Assembly: GCF_030125375.1 (NCBI RefSeq)
Contig: NZ_JASJUU010000008.1
Location: forward strand, 245,384-309,383
Direction of reading: 5' to 3'
Length of the DNA: 64,000 bases
Origin: Pseudoalteromonas umbrosa
GTDB taxonomy: Bacteria > Pseudomonadota > Gammaproteobacteria > Enterobacterales > Alteromonadaceae
Shown here: positions 35,104 through 44,190 of the stretch, piece after piece
Position numbering within the stretch: position 1 is the first letter of the stretch
Layout: the number at the start of each line of letters is the position of its first letter
Translations under genes and position numbers: made by a program
Notes under the pieces: generated by a model
Told to the model about the DNA's origin: nothing
What the model saw: only the letters and a program-made list of their open reading frames with translations
Database searches by the model: none

Positions 35104-36575
35104 TGACGATAAAAAACTATAACAAGCTCATCGAACACTACCACTCTATTGATAACTTTGAGCACCTGAATGCAATTTGTAGTTGGGATCAGGCAGCAAT
35201 GATGCCATCAGGCGGGGCAGATAGTCGGGCTGAAGCCATGGCAGAGCTAGCTGTTCACCTTCACGCACTTCATACTGCACCGCAGCTCGCCGAGCTCTTC
35301 GAATCAGTTAAAAACGATGAGTTAAACGAGTCTCAACAAGCCAGTGTGAGAGAGATGCAAAGAACTTGGCAAATGCGCACCGTACTGCCGGCTGATCTGG
35401 TCAAAGCAAAGAGCTTAGCGGGTGCTAAATGTGAACATCAATGGCGAACACAGAGAGTAGAGAATAACTGGCAAGGCTTTATTAAAAACTTTGAGCCAGT
35501 CGTAAAGCTTAGTCAAGAAGAAGCGCAGATCAGAGCAAGCGCGAACAATCTGACGCCTTATGATGCAATGTTGGATATTTATGAACCAGGTATGAGTAGC
35601 GGAGAACTTGATCAACTGTTCAAAGACATAAGTAGCTGGTTACCACAGCTTATCCAAGAAGCCAAACAAATACCGCCACCAGCAACACATGCATCCTATC
35701 CAGTAAAGCAGCAAGAACTGCTAGCGCATGAACTCATGACAATACTCGGATTTAATTTTGACCACGGTAGATTAGACACCAGCGTTCACCCATTTTGTGG
35801 CGGAACAAGTCAAGATACAAGAATAACAACTCGGTATGATGAAGATGAATTCATCAACGCAATGATGGGTGTGATCCACGAAACAGGACACGCATGTTAT
35901 GAGCAAAACCTGCCAACACCTCTGAATAAGTTACCTGCAGGTAAAGCCCGCTCCATGGCCATTCACGAGTCCCAGTCCTTGTTTTATGAAATGCAAATAG
36001 CGAGAAGCCCAGAGTTTATAGCCCTAATAAGTGAACATGCGGCACGCCACTTCCCCAACTATGCATCAATAAATACGACTCAAAAATTACAGCAGGACCT
36101 GCAGTGCGTTACCCCTAGTTTGATTCGTGTTGATGCTGATGAAGTCACCTACCCTGCACACATTATCTTACGCTATGAAATAGAAAGAGATCTCATTAAC
36201 GGCAAGATCAATTGTCAGGACATTCCTGAACTTTGGGATAACAAAATGTCCACACTGTTGGGGCTTTCAACAAAAGACAATTACAAAAATGGTTGCATGC
36301 AAGACATACACTGGACAGATGGTAGTTTCGGATACTTCCCAAGTTACACACTAGGCGCTATGTATGCTGCACAATTTAAACATGCTATGAGCCAGTCTAT
36401 CGATATTGCAACACAGATCAATAATCGAGACTTAACCCCTATTTATGATTGGCTAAATACGCATATTTGGCAAAAAGCGAGCTTGTTACCAACAAATGAG
36501 CTAGTGGTCAAAGCGACAGGATCTTCGCTTAATGCTCAAATCTTTAAGGAGCACTTACAGCAACGCTACACTTAG
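35103..36575 (+). CDS. M32-family metallocarboxypeptidase
   Basis: Cytosolic zinc carboxypeptidase releasing C-terminal residues, family M32 (Taq/Pfu carboxypeptidase type). Motifs in order: SVHPFCGG, DTRITTRYDEDEF, the zinc site HETGH at residues 259-263, IHESQSLFYEMQIAR (third ligand Glu follows), and DEVTYPAHIILRYEIERDLI. 490 residues, the normal length. I start at ATG 35103, which has GAGGAA upstream and overlaps the LysR stop; a longer open frame into lysR is not conserved. No signal peptide. Confidence 0.95.
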   Translation: MTIKNYNKLIEHYHSIDNFEHLNAICSWDQAAMMPSGGADSRAEAMAELAVHLHALHTAPQLAELFESVKNDELNESQQASVREMQRTWQMRTVLPADLVKAKSLAGAKCEHQWRTQRVENNWQGFIKNFEPVVKLSQEEAQIRASANNLTPYDAMLDIYEPGMSSGELDQLFKDISSWLPQLIQEAKQIPPPATHASYPVKQQELLAHELMTILGFNFDHGRLDTSVHPFCGGTSQDTRITTRYDEDEFINAMMGVIHETGHACYEQNLPTPLNKLPAGKARSMAIHESQSLFYEMQIARSPEFIALISEHAARHFPNYASINTTQKLQQDLQCVTPSLIRVDADEVTYPAHIILRYEIERDLINGKINCQDIPELWDNKMSTLLGLSTKDNYKNGCMQDIHWTDGSFGYFPSYTLGAMYAAQFKHAMSQSIDIATQINNRDLTPIYDWLNTHIWQKASLLPTNELVVKATGSSLNAQIFKEHLQQRYT

Positions 36576-36592
36576 AACCCAAATTCGCTAAT

Positions 36593-36622
36593 ATGAGGCA
36601 AGTGACTACACATTTGCCTCAT
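36593..36622. terminator. Bidirectional terminator
   Basis: Nine-base stem ATGAGGCAA / TTGCCTCAT with a 12-base loop, between the M32 gene and the convergent small gene; T-rich on the plus side. It overlaps the end of the minus-strand gene. Confidence 0.65.
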
Positions 36623-36968
36623 GCTTTACTTTATTGGTCATATTAATCTTATTTACCAAAAACTGTGCTGTCTCTTGCAGAGGCGCATCTTCAATCTGCT
36701 GCATTCTATGTTCGATAAAGCCTTGCAACCTACCACTTTTCAATGCTAATAGACACTTACTTATTGACTCATCAACGTACTCGTTTAAAGAGATTGAACC
36801 GCTCCAATGTAAAGAGTTTGCCCATTGCAAAACATGGCTCAGCTCACTCGGCTTTATTTCTCCACATACGCATTGTGACATTAATGCAATATCAAGTAGT
36901 GACTCTTTTTGTAGCTGTTCAACACATACTCCACTGTCGAGATGCGATAGCAATTGTTCAAACTTCAT
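36606..36968 (-). CDS. Uncharacterised small protein, possibly TerB-like
   Basis: 120 residues from ATG 36968, which has AAGGAG seven bases upstream. No signal peptide or membrane segment. All-helical, with LLDIALMSQCVCGEIKPSEL followed by two short helices, vaguely like the EF-hand-like repeats of TerB-type proteins, but the acidic metal-binding pattern is weak. I do not assign a function. It is convergent with the M32 gene and divergent from the next plus-strand gene. Confidence 0.6.
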   Translation of the reverse strand: MKFEQLLSHLDSGVCVEQLQKESLLDIALMSQCVCGEIKPSELSHVLQWANSLHWSGSISLNEYVDESISKCLLALKSGRLQGFIEHRMQQIEDAPLQETAQFLVNKINMTNKVKHEANV

Positions 36969-37108
36969 TTTTGACTCCTTCAATTGACGGCATGCCTTTG
37001 ATGGCGATAGTACGAACATATAAAACTCCACCGATAATGTCACTTAAAAAATATACAAGTTGTGAACCATGCACTAGCCTTAGAATTGGGCAAACAAAAT
37101 GGTCAGAA

Positions 37109-37972
37109 ATGTTTAAAAAGCTCAGTTTTATCGTATTACTTAGTACTAGTCATTGCGGTTTTTCTAAGGCAAATAACGAAATCTCTGTTCCCGTCAATAG
37201 AGATATTTATCGCTATGCCCAAACTATTTTAAATACACAGGACTTAGATAGTATCTCTCCAGACATATTTGATCACCCACTCTGCCAACGAGATGTTGTC
37301 GACCTAATTATCATTCAAAAAGCACTGACAGTTGGCAATGCAAACGTGACTTTAAATTTTTTTATGATAGATCATGAAGAGCGAGAAGAAATCTTACTGC
37401 AATCTGGAATGTCGATGATTAGCGTGGATACCCTATGGCAGTCTCAAGCTCAAGCTTTGGGTGACAGCGTATTCATCTCTTCTCCTATTATTAGGAAAGG
37501 TGAGTACTTTGCAGGCATTTATACCGCTCAGAGCAGGGCAAAAGCGTTAGCATCAGAGATAAAGCAGGATTTTTCAAATATAACTGTAGTGAGTAATAAA
37601 GCGTGGTCAGTCGACTGGTCTACCATCAAACAACTCAATCCAAAGCGGCTATTTAATGAATCAGACTGGACAATGATGGCGCGCTTGGTGAGTAATGAAT
37701 GGGTGGATATTATGCTTATACCATTCAACAATCAAACCCCATTTAGGTACACCGGAAAAGGCTATAAAGTCGAAGCAGTTCAAGGAATTAAAGTTGCGTT
37801 ACAAGATAGCCGTCACTTCGTAATAAGCAAAAAGTATCAAAACAGTCAAGCAGTTTTCGATTCTCTACAATTGGGAATAAAACAACTCAGAGCCAGCAAG
37901 TTCATCGAAGAATCTTATCAAAAATGCGGGTTTCTAAACATTTTGGTTGATAACTGGCGAGAAATACCCTAG
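37109..37972 (+). CDS. Periplasmic solute-binding-like protein
   Basis: 287 residues. Signal peptide MFKKLSFIVLLSTSHCGFSK with no lipobox. The rest resembles a family-3 amino-acid-binding fold in outline: a paired two-lobe pattern with VFISSPIIRKGEYFAGIYT and SRHFVISKKYQNSQAVFDSL near the end, as in the many periplasmic binding proteins of Pseudoalteromonas that lack a transporter. The frame is open upstream, but ATG 37109 gives the signal peptide; its ribosome site is weak. No permease or ATPase gene nearby. Confidence 0.65.
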   Translation: MFKKLSFIVLLSTSHCGFSKANNEISVPVNRDIYRYAQTILNTQDLDSISPDIFDHPLCQRDVVDLIIIQKALTVGNANVTLNFFMIDHEEREEILLQSGMSMISVDTLWQSQAQALGDSVFISSPIIRKGEYFAGIYTAQSRAKALASEIKQDFSNITVVSNKAWSVDWSTIKQLNPKRLFNESDWTMMARLVSNEWVDIMLIPFNNQTPFRYTGKGYKVEAVQGIKVALQDSRHFVISKKYQNSQAVFDSLQLGIKQLRASKFIEESYQKCGFLNILVDNWREIP

Positions 37973-38079
37973 AAAAATCGTATTTTTAACTATTAATGGT
38001 CAGATTCATATTTACTCCATTTTGTTCCAATATCTTTCCCAAACTTAAAAAAAACACCAATAGGAAATAGGAATTAAAA

Positions 38080-38490
38080 ATGAAAGAACTTAGGCTGCAA
38101 GTTAATAATGTATTCTACCTAATCGTAATACTTGCTTCATTAGCACTGCTAAGTGCATCAAAATTATTTATGGATATGCAACTATCTCACTTGGCTACTT
38201 TGCAGTTTTTTATCGCCATTTCAGCAATTTTTATGGCTCTTGTGCACTTAATGCTCACCTTGTCAGGGCAAAAGAAAGTAACTATTTGCAACCAAGGATT
38301 CTCTTACTTAAATCTTTTTGCTAAAAGAAAGTTTGTTCCATCTGAAGAAATCAAAAAGTTAACGACTCGTAATTTTTTAGGGCTTAAAGTGATTCAGGTC
38401 CACACGCATGAGAATACTATAACTTTATTGGCATTTAAAATTACTAAAGCACAAAAGAGGTCATTGGCGCAATTAGGCTACTTAGCTTAA
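38080..38490 (+). CDS. Small membrane protein of unknown function
   Basis: 136 residues with two hydrophobic segments (FYLIVILASLALLSA and LQFFIAISAIFMALVHLML), then a cytoplasmic tail that looks like a short PH/YcxB-type beta domain (VTICNQGFSYLNLF). The ribosome site AGGAAT lies before the ATG. Function unknown; stands alone between convergent and divergent neighbours. Confidence 0.65.
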   Translation: MKELRLQVNNVFYLIVILASLALLSASKLFMDMQLSHLATLQFFIAISAIFMALVHLMLTLSGQKKVTICNQGFSYLNLFAKRKFVPSEEIKKLTTRNFLGLKVIQVHTHENTITLLAFKITKAQKRSLAQLGYLA

Positions 38491-38553
38491 AAGTTTGCCT
38501 TCTAGACACAAACTACTTAGCATGCTGCGAAAAGGTCAAAATAGAGTCAAACC

Positions 38554-39465
38554 ATGTCAAAGCAATATCATATAGGCACAGCCGGAGCACCTTGGACAGA
38601 AGTAGAAAAGCAACTGTGGTATAAGTCTCAAACAATTAAACGTTCTTATAATGAACTCGTTGTTAAAGAGATAAAAGAACTCAGTACATCTTGCGATATA
38701 GAGCAGTATGGGTCATTAGACTATCTAGCTGGTAAATACCCTGTATTTGCATTAAAGAATAAAAGTGTTGATACATCACTGCCGACTATTCTTATTACCG
38801 GTGGAGTGCATGGATACGAGACAAGTGGCGTCATGGGAGCTTTAGCGTTTGTAAGGCACCACATGAGACAATTTACAGAGAGTTTTAACTTTGTAATTTT
38901 GCCTTGTATCAGTCCATGGGGCTTTGAAACGATTAATAGATGGAACCCAGATGCAGTAGACCCTAATCGGTCATTTTACGATAACAGCCCTGCATTGGAG
39001 TCTCACTTAGCAATGCACTATGTAAACAAGCTGTCAGCCAATATCATTGCACATATTGACCTTCATGAAACAACAGATACTGATAACAGTGAATTTCGAC
39101 CTGCTTTAGCAGCACGAGATGGCAAAGTAAACCACAACTGGAATATACCAGATGGCTTTTATCTCGTAGGGCATACTCAAAAGCCTGAGCCCGCATTTCA
39201 AAAATGTATTATCGAACAGGTGCAAAAAGTCACTCACATCGCAGATGCCGATGAAAACTCACAATTGATCGGCGTCGATATTGAACAATTTGGCGTTATT
39301 AACTACGATGCAACTTCACTAGGTTTATGTATGGGCTTCTCACAAGCGCCGTATGTGACGACAACTGAAGTCTACCCTGACAGTAAGAACACTTCTGAAC
39401 AAGAATGTACTGACGGTCAAGTAGCCGCTATACTCGGTGTAATTCAATATTTAAAAAGTTTTTAG
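38554..39465 (+). CDS. M14-type zinc metallopeptidase (AspA/AstE-like)
   Basis: Cytosolic zinc hydrolase of the carboxypeptidase A superfamily. Zinc ligands are in GGVHGYE (H86, E89) and HIDLHE (H171); the substrate-binding DPNRSFY and the catalytic Glu E272 in TTEVYP are present. 303 residues, no signal peptide, so it is a cytoplasmic enzyme, either a small-peptide carboxypeptidase or an amidohydrolase of the desuccinylase type. Substrate is not inferable. Single gene, closed by a terminator. Confidence 0.85.
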   Translation: MSKQYHIGTAGAPWTEVEKQLWYKSQTIKRSYNELVVKEIKELSTSCDIEQYGSLDYLAGKYPVFALKNKSVDTSLPTILITGGVHGYETSGVMGALAFVRHHMRQFTESFNFVILPCISPWGFETINRWNPDAVDPNRSFYDNSPALESHLAMHYVNKLSANIIAHIDLHETTDTDNSEFRPALAARDGKVNHNWNIPDGFYLVGHTQKPEPAFQKCIIEQVQKVTHIADADENSQLIGVDIEQFGVINYDATSLGLCMGFSQAPYVTTTEVYPDSKNTSEQECTDGQVAAILGVIQYLKSF

Positions 39466-39478
39466 CCTAATTCAATAT

Positions 39479-39508
39479 AAGTAGCGGCTTTAAATTAAGC
39501 CGTTACTT
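39479..39508. terminator. Bidirectional terminator between convergent genes
   Basis: 12-pair stem (AAGTAGCGGCTT / AAGCCGTTACTT, one G-T pair) around a six-base loop, overlapping the 3' end of the CBS gene on the other strand. Confidence 0.7.
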
Positions 39509-40085
39509 CACCATGTTCATAAATAATTTCAAAAATCTCTTTAAATGAGTGCGCTTTCTGGAAGATATTGACTGGAATATGTAGTGCTCGCGCGATATCC
39601 GATGCTGAAATCATACCACGTAACACTTGATTGTTGTCCATGAGAAGCACATGCTGATGCCCTAGCTCTTTTAACGTTTCTAAAATATCACCAATGCGAG
39701 CATCTTTAACACAATCATAAAACATGGCGTGTAGTTCACTTTTTTTAGTCATCACATCTTCTACAGTAAGATCCGACCGAGAAACACTACGCTTTTGTGC
39801 CGTTGTCAGCACTTTCCTACCCGTCAAATCTTTCGAGTTAACGACGCCTACAAACGTGTCATCATGATCAATAACTAGCTTACACCGCACATGTCCATTA
39901 ACCATCATAAATAGTGCATGATCAATATCGACATCTTTTAGTATCATTTGTGGCTGTCGCCTTGAGAAGTCCGTCACTACCTGGTCAGCAGGGCTAAATA
40001 TCGATAATGGGTTCCCTTCATAATGCTCACAAAACTGATAAATCCCTTTCAGCTTAGTCGTGTTTAATAACCTAAACTCACTCAT
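39495..40085 (-). CDS. CBS-domain pair protein
   Basis: 196 residues with two CBS motifs, at about residues 35-90 (VTDFSRRQPQMILKDVDIDHALFM pattern, VGVVNSKDL) and 115-175 (VEDVMTKKSELHAMF, LMDNNQVLRGMISASDIARAL). Such pairs bind adenosine nucleotides and regulate other proteins; here no enzyme domain is attached. Probably a cytosolic sensor. GAGGTGG precedes the ATG. An 80-codon frame directly upstream overlaps by four bases but I do not consider it real. Confidence 0.85.
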   Translation of the reverse strand: MSEFRLLNTTKLKGIYQFCEHYEGNPLSIFSPADQVVTDFSRRQPQMILKDVDIDHALFMMVNGHVRCKLVIDHDDTFVGVVNSKDLTGRKVLTTAQKRSVSRSDLTVEDVMTKKSELHAMFYDCVKDARIGDILETLKELGHQHVLLMDNNQVLRGMISASDIARALHIPVNIFQKAHSFKEIFEIIYEHGEVTA

Positions 40086-40543
40086 ATACCACCTCTTGTG
40101 GACTCATCACTACTTTTATTTAAAAAGGATGGTTCATTGTTCAGGGGATCGCAAGGTTGATTAGGGGTACGATTTGAACCATAGAAAAGTGCTGTAATCG
40201 GCTGTAATAGATTAAATAAGTTATTCTTCGTACAATGTATTTTATAGGTTAGCAAACTAACACAAAAATCAAAACGGGCTTTATACACAGTCGAACTTGC
40301 AGATTTCCCTTTATTGGTGCCCACTTAGGTGGGCCCACTTTTATGACACAATTTCGTGGAATGAAATTTAAGTAGATACACATAACGATGTGAAAAATAG
40401 CATAATTAGTATTACGTTACTTTTGGTTTATCAATGATTGGGATACTTTTCAGTAGCGAATTACTCCTCATATCAGGTAGAATTTCTGCAAATACAACGT
40501 ACTGCTAGCCCTTAGCAAAATATACGGAAATTTAGGAAACTCT

Positions 40544-41500
40544 ATGGCTTACTTAATCGATGAACTCAAGCTCGAAAAAATATATTTAAAGAGTTATCAC
40601 ACTTTTGGACGTTTCAAATTTAATGTAGATACATTTTTAGATAAGCCCGGTATTTCAAGACATCATGCCATCATAGAATACACTAATGATAATTGGTTAA
40701 TTCGTGATGTAAGTACAAATGGTATATGGATTAATGACCGAAAAATAGATAAAAACCTTCCTTACCAGCTTTCTGAAAACGATAAAATCGACTTTGCTGC
40801 ACCGGGACAAAATTCATTTGTCGTGGGTAGTCTAAATGCGAATTGCCAATATTTTGTTTCGCAGAATAACCGCAAGAACGTCATTGAAGTTGAAAATCAA
40901 ATGCTGCTTCCTAATGAAGAGGAGCCAACTCACATTGTTTATTATGACGCATTGCTTAATTATTGGTTTCTTGAAGATCTCACAACTTCAGACAGACAAG
41001 CCTTAATCGATGGTGGTATCACGAGCCTATTCGGTGAGCAATGGCTTTTCTATTGTGCGGGTATTTCGACCATGACAAAGCACCTAGAACAACAACCAGC
41101 TGTAAAACCACTGGCCTTAAGCTTTGCTGTTAGCCTAGATGAAGAAAAAACGGAGCTCTCTTTGCACGTTGAAGGCGAGGAATATAACTTAGGTAGTAGA
41201 AGCCATCACTATCTCTTGTTACTACTTGCCAGAACGCGCATTGAAGACAAACAAGCAGGTGTAGATACTGAATCTCAAGGCTGGGTGTACAGAGAAGACC
41301 TAGCCAAACAGCTTGGTGTACAAATGAATCATATGAACATCATGGTTCATCGCGCCCGTAAACAATTAAGTGAAACTGCGCCCGAACGTGCACCCGAAGC
41401 AGGTTATATTATTGAAACCAACAACGGTCAGCTGCGACTAAACTGTCAAGATGTCACCATATTAAAAGGTGCTCAGCTTGAAACTCGTATTAGTTTGTAG
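40544..41500 (+). CDS. FHA domain fused to a winged-helix DNA-binding domain
   Basis: 318 residues. FHA domain at about residues 20-95 with GRF, ISRHHAIIEYTNDNWLIRD and STNGIWIN, which bind phosphothreonine. C-terminal domain from about 200 looks like an OmpR-type winged helix: LGSRSHHYLLLLLARTR, WVYREDLAKQLGV, NHMNIMVHRARKQLSE, GYIIETNNGQLRL. This pairing suggests a transcription regulator switched by phosphothreonine, perhaps through a Ser/Thr kinase such as the one at 52997-55576 (inference, no linkage). Start ATG preceded by TTTAGGAAACT. Confidence 0.8.
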   Translation: MAYLIDELKLEKIYLKSYHTFGRFKFNVDTFLDKPGISRHHAIIEYTNDNWLIRDVSTNGIWINDRKIDKNLPYQLSENDKIDFAAPGQNSFVVGSLNANCQYFVSQNNRKNVIEVENQMLLPNEEEPTHIVYYDALLNYWFLEDLTTSDRQALIDGGITSLFGEQWLFYCAGISTMTKHLEQQPAVKPLALSFAVSLDEEKTELSLHVEGEEYNLGSRSHHYLLLLLARTRIEDKQAGVDTESQGWVYREDLAKQLGVQMNHMNIMVHRARKQLSETAPERAPEAGYIIETNNGQLRLNCQDVTILKGAQLETRISL

Positions 41501-41521
41501 CATAAAATTTATATCAACCGT

Positions 41522-41551
41522 GGGCCTTTGCTATCAATTTCGATAAGGCCC
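41522..41551. terminator. Hairpin at convergent gene ends
   Basis: Stem GGGCCTT / AAGGCCC with an inner TATC / GATA pair, straddling the stop of the Mpo1-like gene and following the FHA gene by 21 bases. Confidence 0.5.
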
Positions 41552-42067
41552 CGCTCGCGCTATTATTCTCTCTTCCAACTTTTTCATTAACCCAAATTTG
41601 AATAATATTTCTACAAGAACAAAAAGTGGTCCAATTAGAAGCCCTATTAAATCATCTACAAACGCTGGCTTTTTACCTTCGTAATAGTGTCCTATAAATT
41701 GAATTACCCAACCTAACACAAATACCCCAACTCCACTCAAATAGAATATCCCAGTTGTAATATCCAAGCTTACAAACTGTGTATAGATAAACATCGCAAG
41801 TACATAACCCAAGCTTAATAATATCACCATAAGCACACCAAGCTTGAGTGATAAGTACAAATAATAAACCGATACCAGACCAATCAGTAAACCTGACATA
41901 GTGATCGACACAGCATTTAACTCAAATAAAGGAACATAAGTCATTAGGATGACAGAAAAGACTATCAAGGGAACACCGAACAAATGTGTGCGTATATTAC
42001 GATTATCTCTGTGATAAAGTGCATACTGGGCAAGGTGGCTTTCTAAATTTTTCATCTCTGTACTCAT
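41534..42067 (-). CDS. Mpo1-like (DUF962) membrane protein
   Basis: 177 residues with several hydrophobic segments (IVFSVILMTYVPLF, LLIGLVSVYYLYL, LMVILLSLGYVLAMFI, GIFYLSGVGVFVLGWVIQF). It carries the two family histidine motifs: YHRDNRNIRTHLFGVPL near the N-terminus and QFIGHYYEGKKPAF near 130. In yeast, Mpo1 is a dioxygenase of 2-hydroxy fatty acids; here that activity is only a possibility. The start at ATG 42067 was preferred over a TTG one codon earlier; an ATG 12 bases downstream is also possible. Confidence 0.85.
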   Translation of the reverse strand: MSTEMKNLESHLAQYALYHRDNRNIRTHLFGVPLIVFSVILMTYVPLFELNAVSITMSGLLIGLVSVYYLYLSLKLGVLMVILLSLGYVLAMFIYTQFVSLDITTGIFYLSGVGVFVLGWVIQFIGHYYEGKKPAFVDDLIGLLIGPLFVLVEILFKFGLMKKLEERIIARAGPYRN

Positions 42068-42175
42068 CAAGAGTAAATACTTTAATTTTCACTCTAACGC
42101 CTTACAGGAAAAAAAGTCAATAAAACACCGCTTACAAAGTAAACAACGTTTAACTTGGATATATTTTCAATACAT

Positions 42176-42203
42176 AAAAAAGGCCGCCTACGACTTTGGC
42201 GGC
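42176..42203 (-). terminator. Terminator of the recCBD operon
   Basis: On the minus strand: stem GCCGCC / GGCGGC with a nine-base loop, then C and a run of six Ts. It lies about 100 bases beyond the recD stop. Confidence 0.85.
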
Positions 42204-42300
42204 ACATTCACTGGGCAATAAAAAGCAGTTTTATCATCTCTTGCTGCTTTCAAAATAAACATAGCCCAACATTCATAAGAAACAAATAAAAAACAAAAAT

Positions 42301-44190
42301 TTAATTTTTTAGCAACCTTTCACGTAATCCTGAACTTCGACCAACTGTCTTTTCCATTGCTAACCTAAGTACCTGAGGCTGACATATTAACTCTAAATGG
42401 TCTTTAGCTCGTGTAATACCTGTATACACCAGCTGCCTATTAACTCCTTGCCTTGCTCTTTGTATCGGAGGCAAAATCATTGCTGTATAACCAAACTCTG
42501 AGCCTTGTGATTTATGAATTGTCATCACATACACCAGATCATAACTTGGTAAACGCGCAGGGTTAATTGACCTTAAACTCCCTTGTTCATCAATGAATGT
42601 AGCGAATAACTGGCCACTCTCATCTGGTAATACTATCCCAATATCACCATTAAAGAGTTTTAGTTGGTAGTCGTTTTGCGTGATCATCAGCGGCATACCT
42701 GCGTAATATCTACTGTATGGCCTAATCAAATTTTTCTGAGCAAGTTTGTGCTCTATACGTTTATTTAGCTCATTCACGCCATACGGCCCTTCACGCACAG
42801 CGGCAAGTAACTGGTAACCTGAAAATAGCTTGTGTACTTGTTGTACACTTTCTCCAGCTTGGATAGCGGTTAAATAATTGCTGTAAGCAGAAGCCGCACG
42901 CTCTATCATATTTAAATATGATTCATTTGATAGCCCATAGAGGCTTAGTTCAGGAAACCCTTGATGTATCACCCAATCCAAATGATTTGGGTCATTATTG
43001 TTAACCGCTGAGGCTAACTGACCTATACCGCTGTCACTTTTAAATCGATGACTTTGTTGCAAAAATGCCATCATATCTTGCAACTGAAATTTACTTGCAG
43101 CCCCTGATAGCTTTTTAACACCACCAAAGCACACGTCATTGATCAATTGAGCCCGCTGCGAAGAATACTTTGGATGTTGCCCCAATTTTAAATCAGCACA
43201 TAAATCATTCAGAATGCACCCAGTATCAACGGACGCGAGCTGATCTTTATCTCCCAATAAATATAACCGTGCGCCTTCAGGCAACGCGGCGACCAACTTG
43301 CTCATAAGTGATAAGTCTACCATCGAGGCTTCATCGACGATTAGTAAATCTACGTGAAGAGGATTTTTATCATGATGTTTATATTTATTACTATTGGGAA
43401 TAACGCCTAATAATCTGTGTATCGTTTGCGCGTCCTCAGGGATTAACTCTGCAAGTTCAGGCGCTAGCGCCAATCGTCCTTTGGCACCAATGATTGACTC
43501 GCTTAGTCTCGCAGCGGCTTTGCCTGTTGGTGCCACCAGCTTGATGTTAAGCGGTGCTTTTACATAAAGGGACTGTAAAATTGCGAGCAACTTTGTAACT
43601 GTTGTTGTTTTGCCTGTCCCAGGCCCGCCCGTTATGACACAAAATGCGCTGGAAGCTGCTATAGCACATGCCACTTTCTGCCAATCAATCAAGCTTTCAT
43701 CTTGCTCTGGAAAGTAGACATCTAAAAGCACTTGTAACTGACCAACATCCAAGTTGATTTCTCGCTGAGACATACTTATAAAACGCTCGGCCAAAAATGC
43801 TTCATAATTTGCTAAACGCGCCAGATAAAGTTGATTATTAAACAGTACAATGGGCTTATCATGCCCAACTGCTTGGTGGCAAGAAAGCGCTTGCAATGCC
43901 TTATCTTTATCCACAAATGGCGTCAGCTCAATGGGATGAGCTAATTGCTCGATATTTAGTTCAAACGGATTAAACCAGTCAATAGTATCCAACAACAAAC
44001 AGCTATGTTGGTTTTGCTCAGCTTTAAGCACTAACAATATAAGATAAAATGCATCACAAAATTGAGAGTCACAGAGCAGTTTTGCCAAGGCAATATCAAC
44101 ACTTCGTACTTTGCGTTGATCAATCAATGCCTCAATAAATAAGGCGTCATCAAAGCTATCTTGCGTGAAATCTAAAGAAAATTGCGACAT
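42301..44190 (-). CDS. recD: Exodeoxyribonuclease V subunit RecD
   Basis: 5'-3' helicase of RecBCD, which processes double-strand breaks. N-terminal helical region (to about 160), then Walker A ITGGPGTGKTTTVTKLL at about 186-193, Walker B in LLIVDEASMVDLSL, and GDKDQLASVDTG. C-terminal helicase motifs: VYVMTIHKSQGSEFGYTAMIL and YTGITRAKDHLEL. 629 residues (608 in E. coli). Its start codon overlaps the recB stop (TAATG), coupling translation. No frameshift or missing motif. Confidence 0.96.
   Translation of the reverse strand: MSQFSLDFTQDSFDDALFIEALIDQRKVRSVDIALAKLLCDSQFCDAFYLILLVLKAEQNQHSCLLLDTIDWFNPFELNIEQLAHPIELTPFVDKDKALQALSCHQAVGHDKPIVLFNNQLYLARLANYEAFLAERFISMSQREINLDVGQLQVLLDVYFPEQDESLIDWQKVACAIAASSAFCVITGGPGTGKTTTVTKLLAILQSLYVKAPLNIKLVAPTGKAAARLSESIIGAKGRLALAPELAELIPEDAQTIHRLLGVIPNSNKYKHHDKNPLHVDLLIVDEASMVDLSLMSKLVAALPEGARLYLLGDKDQLASVDTGCILNDLCADLKLGQHPKYSSQRAQLINDVCFGGVKKLSGAASKFQLQDMMAFLQQSHRFKSDSGIGQLASAVNNNDPNHLDWVIHQGFPELSLYGLSNESYLNMIERAASAYSNYLTAIQAGESVQQVHKLFSGYQLLAAVREGPYGVNELNKRIEHKLAQKNLIRPYSRYYAGMPLMITQNDYQLKLFNGDIGIVLPDESGQLFATFIDEQGSLRSINPARLPSYDLVYVMTIHKSQGSEFGYTAMILPPIQRARQGVNRQLVYTGITRAKDHLELICQPQVLRLAMEKTVGRSSGLRERLLKN

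Noticed and set aside
40082..40324. 80-codon frame just upstream of the CBS gene with a four-base overlap
   Set aside because: Composition looks like non-coding translation, with no ribosome site or recognisable motif; the overlap is probably chance.
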